This document shows positions 1 to 5,932 of a stretch of DNA of 21,882 nt, in pieces. The DNA lies in the NCBI GenBank assembly GCA_964508185.1, contig CAZDSS010000041.1, forward strand, positions 1-21,882. Direction: 5' to 3'. Origin of the DNA: CAZDSS01 sp964508185. Lineage in GTDB: Bacteria > Pseudomonadota > Alphaproteobacteria > Sphingomonadales > Govanellaceae. The number at the start of each line of letters is the position of its first letter. Within the stretch, counting starts at the first letter, position 1. The notes beneath the pieces are model-generated. The model was not told the origin of the DNA. It saw only the letters and a list, made by a program, of their open reading frames with translations, and made no database searches. A program made the position numbers and the translations under genes.

Positions 1-1
1 C

Positions 2-523
2 TTCCTCCGCTCCACCACGTCGCTCATCCAGACCATCGGCCGCGCGGCGCGCAATGTCGACGGCAAGGTGGTGCTTTACGCCGACAGGATGACCGACAGC
101 CTCAAGGCGGCGCTGGAAGAGACCGAGCGCCGCCGCGCCAAGCAGCTCGCCTACAACGCCGAGCACGGCATCACGCCGGAAAGCGTCAAGAAGGCCATCG
201 GCGACATTCTGGGCAGCCTCGCCGAGCGCGACCATTACACGGTGGATACCGGCGACGACGCCACCCCCCATCTCGTGGGCCACAATCTCAAGACCCATAT
301 CGCCGCGCTCGAGAAACAGATGCGGGAAGCGGCCGCCAATCTGGAGTTCGAGGAAGCGGCGCGGCTTCGCGACGAGATCCGGCGGCTCGAGGAACGCGAG
401 CTCGGCATCCCCACGTCGCTCCCGCCCCTTGCCGCCGCCGGGATCAAGGCGCGGCCCAAGGGCCGGTCCGCCGCGGGTCGCGCGGGCACGCGGGTCAAGA
501 AGGGCAAGACCGTGCCCTATTGA
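2..523 (+). CDS. uvrB: UvrABC excinuclease subunit B, C-terminal fragment
   Basis: UvrB is the DNA-damage-verifying helicase-like subunit of nucleotide excision repair; it receives damage from UvrA and recruits UvrC. Only the last 173 residues are present because the window starts inside the gene. The fragment opens with the helicase motif VI region (QTIGRAARN), followed by the conserved AYNAEHGITPESVKK stretch. A C-terminal UVR motif follows (LEKQMREAAANLEFEEAARL, then RDEIRRLEE), which in this family contacts UvrC. The tail is rich in Lys, Arg and Gly and ends KGKTVPY. Frame and stop (TGA at 521-523) are unambiguous. uvrC lies about 1.6 kb downstream on the same strand. I see no terminator in the 74 bp before the next gene. 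Confidence 0.97.
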   Translation, partial: FLRSTTSLIQTIGRAARNVDGKVVLYADRMTDSLKAALEETERRRAKQLAYNAEHGITPESVKKAIGDILGSLAERDHYTVDTGDDATPHLVGHNLKTHIAALEKQMREAAANLEFEEAARLRDEIRRLEERELGIPTSLPPLAAAGIKARPKGRSAAGRAGTRVKKGKTVPY

Positions 524-597
524 GGGTCCGGCCCTTGCGAAAACGGGCCGCAGCCGCCATGCTCGGCGCGCTTGCAAGTCTTTGAGGGGGTCTCGAT

Positions 598-1371
598 TTG
601 TCGCAGAGAGATCAGGAAATGCGGGGCGCGGCGCTTGTCACCGGCGCCGCGCGGCGGGTCGGCCGGGCCATCGCCCGGGATCTCGCCGACCATGGATATG
701 CGGTCGCCATCCATTGCAACCGTTCGGCCGATGAGGGCCACAGGCTTGCGGAGGAAATCCGCCGCTCGGGCGGCCGCGCCGCGGTGGTGATGGCCGAGCT
801 TGGCGACGAGGCGGCGGTCGCCGGTCTGGTGCGGCAGGCAGCGGACGCCGTGGGGCCGCTCGACGTTCTCGTCAACAATGCGTCCGTCTTCGAGGATGAC
901 CGGTTCGAGACCGTGACCCGGGAAAGCTGGGATCTGCACCTCAATGTCAATCTGCGCGCGCCTTTCCTGCTGGCGCAGACCTTCGCCGCGGCGCTCGCTC
1001 CGGGGAAGCCCGGGAACATCGTCAACATCATCGACCAGCGGGTGTGGCGGCTCACGCCCAAATTCTTCTCCTACACGCTGTCCAAGGCCGGGCTCTGGGC
1101 GCTGACCCAGACCATGGCCCAGGCCCTCGCCCCGCGCATCCGGGTCAACGCCATCGGGCCTGGCCCGGTGCTGCCGAGCTACCGCCAGTCGGAGGAAGGC
1201 TTCGCCGCCCAGGTCGCCGCCGTGCCGCTCAAGCGGCAGGCGCAGCTGTCGGAAATCTGCGCCGCCGTGCGCTTTATTCTTGAATCCCCGTCCATGACGG
1301 GCCAAATGATTGCACTGGATGGAGGCCAGCATCTTGCCTGGCAAACCCCGGACGCGCTCGTCGACGAATGA
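598..1371 (+). CDS. SDR family oxidoreductase, FolM/PTR1-like pteridine reductase
   Basis: A classical short-chain dehydrogenase/reductase of 257 residues. The cofactor motif is TGAARRVG (residues 15-22), with Arg at the position used for NADPH phosphate in pteridine reductases, and NNAS lies at 93-96. The usual catalytic Ser is replaced by Asp146, followed by Tyr159 and Lys163. The Asp-(13)-Tyr-(4)-Lys spacing is the one recalled for Leishmania PTR1 (Asp181, Tyr194, Lys198) and for E. coli FolM, so I infer reduction of dihydropterin or dihydrofolate. It overlaps folB by 4 bp (ATGA), which supports a pterin role. I chose the TTG at 598 because GAGGGGG lies 7 bp upstream; an ATG at 619 is the alternative and keeps the whole Rossmann motif. 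Many database entries would simply say SDR family oxidoreductase. Confidence 0.88.
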   Translation: MSQRDQEMRGAALVTGAARRVGRAIARDLADHGYAVAIHCNRSADEGHRLAEEIRRSGGRAAVVMAELGDEAAVAGLVRQAADAVGPLDVLVNNASVFEDDRFETVTRESWDLHLNVNLRAPFLLAQTFAAALAPGKPGNIVNIIDQRVWRLTPKFFSYTLSKAGLWALTQTMAQALAPRIRVNAIGPGPVLPSYRQSEEGFAAQVAAVPLKRQAQLSEICAAVRFILESPSMTGQMIALDGGQHLAWQTPDALVDE

Positions 1372-1802
1372 GCCCGCCGCAGAGACCGAAGCAGCCCATG
1401 GACATCAGCAACGTGCAACCCCTGAAGATCGCCGACGCCCGGCGTTCGATCCGTCATGTCTTCGTGCGTGACCTGACGCTGCCCGCGTCCATCGGCGTCT
1501 ATGACGAGGAAAAGGGCCGCCAGCAGAAGATCCGCATCAATGTGGACCTGTCGGTGGACGAATCCCTCTCGGTCGTGGACGGCGACCTCAGCACGGTGGT
1601 GTGCTACGACCAGGTGGTGCGCAAGATCCGCACCCTCGTCCAGTCGGGCCATATCCATCTGGTGGAGACGCTCGCCGAACGCATCGCCGACATGCTCCTG
1701 CAGGACCGGCGCATCAGGGGCGCCCGCATCCGGGTCGAGAAGCTCGAGGCGGTGGCGGACACGGCCAGTGTCGGGGTTGAGATCGAAAGGCTGCCAAACT
1801 AG
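1368..1802 (+). CDS. folB: Dihydroneopterin aldolase
   Basis: FolB cleaves 7,8-dihydroneopterin to 6-hydroxymethyl-7,8-dihydropterin and glycolaldehyde in folate synthesis. The 144-residue product matches the family: VRDLTLPASIGVYDEEKG near the N-terminus with the pterin-binding Gly-Val-Tyr-Asp-x-Glu segment, then a central VVCYDQVVRKIRTLV region and a VETLAERIADMLL helix. The catalytic-type Lys lies in IRVEKLEAV near the C-terminus. The ATG overlaps the stop of the upstream SDR gene, so translation is probably coupled. An in-frame ATG at 1398 would drop ten poorly conserved residues and may be the true start. No folK or folP is adjacent, so the rest of folate synthesis is encoded elsewhere. 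Confidence 0.95.
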   Translation: MSPPQRPKQPMDISNVQPLKIADARRSIRHVFVRDLTLPASIGVYDEEKGRQQKIRINVDLSVDESLSVVDGDLSTVVCYDQVVRKIRTLVQSGHIHLVETLAERIADMLLQDRRIRGARIRVEKLEAVADTASVGVEIERLPN

Positions 1803-1864
1803 CTTCGGATCCGTCCGGTAAGCTGTTGATTCAGGCGTCGATTACGGCAGTTTCGCGACCCGAG

Positions 1865-1873
1865 TTGTGCACA
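1865..1873 (+). promoter_or_regulatory. Isolated DnaA-box-like 9-mer
   Basis: TTGTGCACA matches the TTATNCACA consensus at 8 of 9 positions. It is alone, about 190 bp from the main cluster and on the other side of the AT-rich tract. An equally good 8/9 match (TTGTTCACA, about 5947) lies inside the ilvE coding region, so a single match of this quality proves little. Confidence 0.25.
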
Positions 1874-1965
1874 GCAGCGAAAATCGCGCGCATACCCCCT
1901 TCGGCATAGCCATTATTGCCGATGGGAATTTTGCTTTCGTCGCCTTGACTTTCATATTTTTCTTT

Positions 1966-1985
1966 TTTTTCAAAGGCTTGAAAAA
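1966..1985. repeat. AT-rich perfect inverted repeat
   Basis: TTTTTCAA-aggc-TTGAAAAA: two 8-bp arms around a 4-bp loop inside the AT-rich spacer. It could form a weak hairpin in RNA or act as a protein-binding palindrome. A second small inverted repeat, TTGCC and GGCAA, follows directly (1987-2005) and overlaps the possible uvrC -35 element. The stem has too few GC pairs for a convincing intrinsic terminator. Confidence 0.5.
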
Positions 1986-1986
1986 G

Positions 1987-2016
1987 TTGCCTATTTTTTG
2001 GGCAAGTCGCTAGAAT
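1987..2016 (+). promoter_or_regulatory. Candidate sigma70-type promoter for uvrC
   Basis: TTGCCT (1987-1992) and TAGAAT (2011-2016) are separated by 18 bp and preceded by an A/T-rich stretch that could act as an UP element. A start site near 2023 would put the DnaA-box-like cluster in the transcribed leader. This is a pattern match only. Confidence 0.4.
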
Positions 2017-2054
2017 TCCAATGTTCCCGAGGCAAACTTGCGTCTCAGTGCTCC

Positions 2055-2090
2055 TTACCCACAAAGTTATCCACAGGATTCGTGGATAGA
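2055..2090. promoter_or_regulatory. Cluster of DnaA-box-like sequences
   Basis: TTATCCACA at 2067-2075 is a perfect match to the DnaA box consensus TTATNCACA. TTACCCACA at 2055-2063 matches at 8 of 9 and starts 12 bp earlier in the same orientation. The opposite strand of 2081-2089 reads CTATCCACG (7 of 9), so TATCCAC-aggattc-GTGGATA (2068-2088) is also a perfect inverted repeat with a 7-bp loop. A GATTC (GANTC) site sits inside that loop. Function is inferred: DnaA binding for regulation or for origin activity, or an unrelated repressor palindrome. Confidence 0.5.
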
Positions 2091-2170
2091 TTTCCCGCGA
2101 ATCTCGCGGCATGATCCGACGGCGATCGGAACCGAGGCAAACCGCGGCGCTTGCTGCCGCTGAAGGTGAC

Positions 2171-4037
2171 ATGGAAGAGCTCGACCACAACATGGACCAG
2201 GCGACGGAGCAGGAGGAACAGGCGGAGCTGCGCCCCCTTGCCCGCGGCATCGCCGTCATCAAGGAACAGCTCCGCACCATGCCGACCATGCCCGGCGTCT
2301 ATCGCATGCTGGATGAGCGCGGGAACGTCCTTTATGTCGGCAAGGCCAAGAACCTCAAGGCGCGGCTCACCTCCTACACCATTCCGGGCAATCTTTCGCA
2401 GCGCATCCTGCGCATGGTGTCGAACACCCGGTCCCTCGTGGTGGTGACGACCCATACGGAGGTGGAGGCGCTTCTTTTGGAAGCGAACCTCATCAAGCGC
2501 TTCCGCCCGCACTACAACATCCTCCTGAAGGACGACAAGGCCTTCCCCTATGTGCGGCTGGACACCTCCCACCCCTTCCCGCAGATCATGAAGCATCGCG
2601 GGGCGCGGACGGATGACGCCGAATATTTCGGCCCCTTCGCCTCCGCCGGGGCGGTGAACAAGACCCTCAACATCCTGCAGCGTGCCTTCCTCCTTCGCAC
2701 CTGCAGCGACAGCGTGTTCGCGAGCCGCAGCCGGCCCTGCCTCCTTTTCCAGATCAAGCGCTGCTCGGCCCCCTGCGTCGAGCGCATCTCGGCGGCGGAT
2801 TACGCGGCCCTCGTCGGCCAGGCGCGGGATTTCCTCGCCGGCCGCAGCCAGGGCGTCAAGGACATGCTGTCAAAACGGATGCTGGAGGCGAGCGACGCCC
2901 TCGATTTCGAGACCGCGGCCATCTATCGCGACCGCCTGCAGGCCCTGAGCCTGGTGCAATCGACCCAGGAAATCAGCAGCAGCCGCCTTGGCGACATGGA
3001 CGCGATCGCGGCCTATCAGGCGGCGGGGCAGACCTGCGTTCAGGTCTTCTTCTTCCGAAACGGCCAGAACTGGGGCGACCGCGCCTTCTTCCCGCGTCAT
3101 GACAAGGCGGAAGGGCTCGACGAGATCCTCGCCGCCTTCATCGGCCAGTTCTATGACGACAAGACGCCGCCGCGGGAAATCCTGGTCAACCACACGGTCG
3201 CCGAGCAGGCGCTTCTGGAGGAAGCCCTGTCCCTCAAGACCGGGCGGCGGATCCGCATCGTCCAGCCCAAGCGCAGCGAGCGCCGCGGCCTGCTCAGAAC
3301 CGCCGAGCGCAACGCCCAGGTGGCTCTGGAGCGGAAGCTTGCGGAATCCTCGACCCAGGCGGCGCTTCTCGAAAAACTCGCCGAGCTGTTCGGGCTCGAT
3401 GCCCCGCCGCGGCGGATCGAGGTCTATGACAACAGCCACATCTCGGGCACCCGGGCGCTCGGCGCCATGATCGTCGCCGGGCCCGAGGGCTTCGAGAAGA
3501 ACCAGTACCGCAAGTTCAACATCCGCTCGGAAGAGATCACGCCCGGCGACGACTACGGCATGATGCGTGAGGTGATGNNNNNNNNNNNNNNNNNNNNNNN
3601 NNCTGATCGACGGCGGCCTCGGCCAGTTGAACGCGGTGCGCGAGGTGATGGCGCAGCTTGGCGTCGGCGACATTCCCATCGCGGCCATCGCCAAGGGGCC
3701 GGACCGGAATGCGGGGCGGGAGGATTTCTATCTCCCCGGCCGCGCGCCCTTCAAGCTGCCGCCGGGAAGCCCCGTCCTTTATTACGTGCAGCGGCTGCGC
3801 GACGAGGCCCACCGCTTTGCGATCGGCGGCCACCGGGCGCGCCGGGCGAAGGATACGCGCCGCTCCATCCTCGACGACGTGCCGGGCATCGGGCCGCGGC
3901 GGAAACGCGCGCTGCTCCTCCATTTCGGCTCGGCTCAGGCGGTCGCTTCCGCGGCCATCGCCGATCTCGAGGAAGTTCCGGGGATCAACCGCGCCACCGC
4001 CCGGGTGATCTACAACCACTTCCACGAAAGCCATTGA
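2171..4037 (+). CDS. uvrC: UvrABC excinuclease subunit C, interrupted by an assembly gap
   Basis: UvrC makes both incisions around the lesion bound by UvrB. The N-terminal GIY-YIG nuclease domain is seen as PGVYRML and LYVGKAKNLKARL. A UVR motif near 2860-2960 (KRMLEASDALDFETAAIYRD) binds UvrB. The C-terminal RNase H-like nuclease shows VYDNSHISG, DDYGMMREVM, LIDGGLGQLNA and RDEAHRFAIGG, and two helix-hairpin-helix motifs (DVPGIGPRRKRALL and EVPGINRATARVI) bind DNA. The Ns at 3578-3602 fall between DDYGMMREVM and LIDGG. The reading frame differs on the two sides, so the true gap length is not 25 bp. I prefer the ATG at 2171, preceded by GAAGGTGAC like the hsp20 start here; an upstream ATG at 2111 has no visible ribosome binding site. 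This is not a pseudogene on present evidence. Confidence 0.95.
3578..3602. other. Assembly gap (25 Ns) inside uvrC
   Basis: Twenty-five unknown bases. The upstream part of uvrC reads in the frame of 2171 and the downstream part in the frame of 3603; 25 is not a multiple of three, so the N count is a placeholder. From remembered UvrC homologues, about 17 to 30 residues should lie between the flanking motifs, implying roughly 50 to 90 missing bases. Confidence 0.97.
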
Positions 4038-4120
4038 CACGGGGCTTGACCCCGCACCGGCGACGGACCAATCTTGGCTGGGAGAGCCCTTGAGTCACAA
4101 ATGGTTGCGATTATTCGCTC

Positions 4121-4675
4121 ATGACCTTTCATCTCCCCAACATTCTGACGCTTTCGCGCATCGTGGTGATCCCGGTCTTCATCGGCGCGTTCTATATCGA
4201 CCCGCCCATCGGGAACTGGATTGCGCTGGGGCTCTTCGTCGCGGCGGGGATCACCGATTTCTTCGACGGCTATGTGGCGCGAAGCCAGAATCTGGTCTCC
4301 GCCATGGGCCGCTTTCTTGACCCCATCGCCGACAAGCTGCTGGTTGCGACCGCCATCGTCATGCTGGTGGCGACCCGGCGGATCGAGGGGCTCGCGATCC
4401 TCGCCGCCGTCGTCATCCTGTGCCGGGAGATCCTGGTCTCGGGCCTCCGCGAATTTCTGGCGGAGCTGCAGGTGAGCGTGCCGGTGACCCGCCTCTCCAA
4501 ATGGAAGACGACGGCGCAGATCTTCGCCCTCTCCTTCCTCATCCTGCACAAGGCCGCGCCCTGGGGCCTGCCGGCGGCGGAGATCGGCACGGCCCTTCTG
4601 TGGATCGCCGCGATCCTCACCATCTATACGGGCTATGACCATATGCGCGTCGGCATGCGGCACATGACATGGTGA
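4121..4675 (+). CDS. pgsA: CDP-diacylglycerol--glycerol-3-phosphate 3-phosphatidyltransferase
   Basis: PgsA makes phosphatidylglycerol phosphate from CDP-diacylglycerol and glycerol-3-phosphate at the inner membrane, the committed step to phosphatidylglycerol and cardiolipin. The 184-residue protein starts MTFHLPNILTLSRIVVIPVF, typical of the family. It carries the complete CDP-alcohol phosphotransferase motif: Asp46, Asp49-Gly50, Ala53-Arg54, Gly63, Asp67 and Asp71. Several hydrophobic membrane segments follow. It sits 83 bp after uvrC, a common alphaproteobacterial neighbour, and its last codons overlap the moaD start. No strong ribosome binding site is seen directly before the ATG. Confidence 0.96.
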   Translation: MTFHLPNILTLSRIVVIPVFIGAFYIDPPIGNWIALGLFVAAGITDFFDGYVARSQNLVSAMGRFLDPIADKLLVATAIVMLVATRRIEGLAILAAVVILCREILVSGLREFLAELQVSVPVTRLSKWKTTAQIFALSFLILHKAAPWGLPAAEIGTALLWIAAILTIYTGYDHMRVGMRHMTW

Positions 4676-4926
4676 CCGTCCTCTATTTCGCCTGGCTCAG
4701 GGAGCGCATCGGCCGCGGCGAGGAGGAGATCCCCCTGCCCCAACCCGCGACGGTCGAGGGGCTCCTCGACACCCTGCGCAGCCGCGGCGGAGTCTATGAC
4801 GAGACCTTCGCCGATACGGACAAGCTGCGCGCCGCCGTCAATCAGGTCCATGTGGATTTGCGCCATCCCGTGGCCGACGGCGACGAGGTCGCCTTCTTCC
4901 CGCCGGTGACCGGCGGGCGCGCGTGA
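4669..4926 (+). CDS. moaD: Molybdopterin synthase sulfur-carrier subunit
   Basis: MoaD is a ubiquitin-fold sulfur carrier. Its C-terminal Gly-Gly is adenylated by MoeB and thiocarboxylated, then delivers sulfur to the dithiolene of molybdopterin within MoaE. The 85-residue protein begins MVTVLYFAWLRERIG and ends DEVAFFPPVTGGRA, matching MoaD along its length. The odd feature is the two residues, Arg-Ala, after the Gly-Gly that should be terminal. The ATG overlaps the end of pgsA by 7 bp, and moaE starts 13 bp after the stop, so the three genes probably share a transcript. Confidence 0.93.
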   Translation: MVTVLYFAWLRERIGRGEEEIPLPQPATVEGLLDTLRSRGGVYDETFADTDKLRAAVNQVHVDLRHPVADGDEVAFFPPVTGGRA

Positions 4927-4939
4927 GGCATGGCGCGCC

Positions 4940-5392
4940 ATGATCGTCCGCATCACCCCTGACGCCTTCGATCCCGCCGCCGAATTCGCCGCGTTCGAGG
5001 CGGCGCAGGGAACGGGCGCAGGCGCTGTCGTCACCTTCCTCGGCCGGGTGCGCGCGCCCGGGGATGCGGACCGCTACACGCTCACCCTCGAACATTATCC
5101 CGGCATGGCGGAGCGGGAGATCGGCGCGATCCTGGAGGAGGCCCGGTCGCGCTGGAAGCTTCTGGATGCGCTCGTCATCCACCGCCATGGTCGCCTTGCG
5201 CCCGGAGAACCCATCGTGCTGGTGGCGACCGCCGCCGCCCACCGGGGCGAGGCGTTCGCGGCAGCGAGCTTCATCATGGATTTCCTGAAGACCCGCGCAC
5301 CCTTCTGGAAGAAGGAGGCCGCGGGGGATTCCGCCCGCTGGGTGGAGGCGCGGGCGAGCGACGATGAAGCCGCCCGGCGCTGGACGACATAG
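4940..5392 (+). CDS. moaE: Molybdopterin synthase catalytic subunit
   Basis: MoaE binds precursor Z (cyclic pyranopterin monophosphate) and, with thiocarboxylated MoaD, forms the dithiolene of molybdopterin. The 150-residue sequence carries the family hallmarks: GAVVTFLGRVR near residue 30, LEHYPGMAEREI near 50, HRHGRLAPGEPIVLVA, AHRGEAFAAASFIMDFLK, and the active-site segment KTRAPFWKKE with the two conserved lysines. It follows moaD closely, so the two subunits can be made together. No molybdoenzyme or other molybdenum cofactor gene lies in the window. Confidence 0.96.
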   Translation: MIVRITPDAFDPAAEFAAFEAAQGTGAGAVVTFLGRVRAPGDADRYTLTLEHYPGMAEREIGAILEEARSRWKLLDALVIHRHGRLAPGEPIVLVATAAAHRGEAFAAASFIMDFLKTRAPFWKKEAAGDSARWVEARASDDEAARRWTT

Positions 5393-5457
5393 CGCGACGC
5401 CCGAAGGGCATCGCCATACCGGTTTTCGGCCCCGATCTTTGGAGGAGGAGGATTGCC

Positions 5458-5862
5458 ATGGCCCATGACCGCATCAGCCCGCCCGACCTGTTCGACAGCC
5501 GCCCCTACGGCTTTTCCCAGGTGGTGTCCGCCACGGGACAGCGCCTGATCTTCTGCGCCGGCCAGACGGCCTGGGACAAGGATTGCGGCATCCAGGGGCC
5601 GGGCGACTTCCGCACCCAGATGACGGCAACGCTTGCCAATGTGGAGCGGGCCCTGAAGGCCGCGGGCGCGGGGCTTGCGGACGTCACGCGGCTGACGATC
5701 TTCGTCCCCAACTACAACACCGATTATCTGCCGATCATCGGCGAATGCCTGACGGCCTGCTTCGGCGAAAATCTCCCGGCCAATTCGGTGATCGGGGTCG
5801 CGGCTCTCGCGCTTCCCGAATTCATGGTGGAGATCGAGGCGACGGCGGTGGTCCCGGCCTGA
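5458..5862 (+). CDS. RidA/YjgF/UK114 family protein lacking the catalytic Arg
   Basis: A 134-residue RidA-family protein: trimeric chorismate-mutase-like fold, here with FCAGQTAWDKD near residue 33, ANVERALKAAGAGLADVTRLTIFV in the middle, and PEFMVEIEATAVV at the C-terminus. True RidA enzymes hydrolyse reactive enamines and imines such as 2-aminoacrylate using an Arg in a PARS motif (Arg105 in Salmonella). Here the motif reads PANS, with Asn109 at that position, so deaminase activity is doubtful and it probably belongs to a non-RidA (Rid-like) subgroup of unknown function. A strong ribosome binding site, GGAGGAGGAGG, precedes the ATG. It converges on ilvE and shares the intergenic terminator region. 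Confidence 0.9.
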   Translation: MAHDRISPPDLFDSRPYGFSQVVSATGQRLIFCAGQTAWDKDCGIQGPGDFRTQMTATLANVERALKAAGAGLADVTRLTIFVPNYNTDYLPIIGECLTACFGENLPANSVIGVAALALPEFMVEIEATAVVPA

Positions 5863-5877
5863 TCCCGCCGCCGCAAC

Positions 5878-5914
5878 AAAAAACCCGGATGCCCCGCGCG
5901 GAGCATCCGGGTTT
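5878..5914 (-). terminator. Intrinsic terminator after ilvE
   Basis: A perfect 12-bp stem: AAACCCGGATGC (5881-5892) pairs with GCATCCGGGTTT (5903-5914) across a 10-nt loop. Read on the minus strand, the stem is followed by a T-rich run (TTTTTTGTTG), the right form for ending ilvE transcription. On the plus strand the stem ends in GGGTTTATCC, so it may also weakly stop the ridA-like transcript. Confidence 0.85.
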
Positions 5915-5932
5915 ATCCTGTGGGTCTGCCGA

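Larger units (their letters stand above)
1803..2110. other. AT-rich intergenic spacer with DnaA-box-like sites
   Basis: This gap between folB and uvrC stands out from the GC-rich surroundings. By hand count, 1921-2020 is 36% GC and 1951-2000 is 24% GC. It contains a long pyrimidine/T tract (1951-1970), an inverted repeat at 1966-1985, a promoter-like pair at 1987-2016, and a cluster of sequences resembling the DnaA box at 2055-2090 with one more at 1865. Two GANTC sites (CcrM methylation consensus) are present, near 1827 and at 2077-2081. No convincing gene is seen on either strand. A short GC hairpin, CCGCGA-atc-TCGCGG, occupies 2095-2109 just before the first possible uvrC ATG. Confidence 0.8.

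Noticed and set aside
2011..2040. Possible LexA (SOS) box upstream of uvrC
   Set aside because: The alphaproteobacterial form GTTC-N7-GTTC is not met: GTTC at 2023-2026 is followed after seven bases by AAAC, only a half site.
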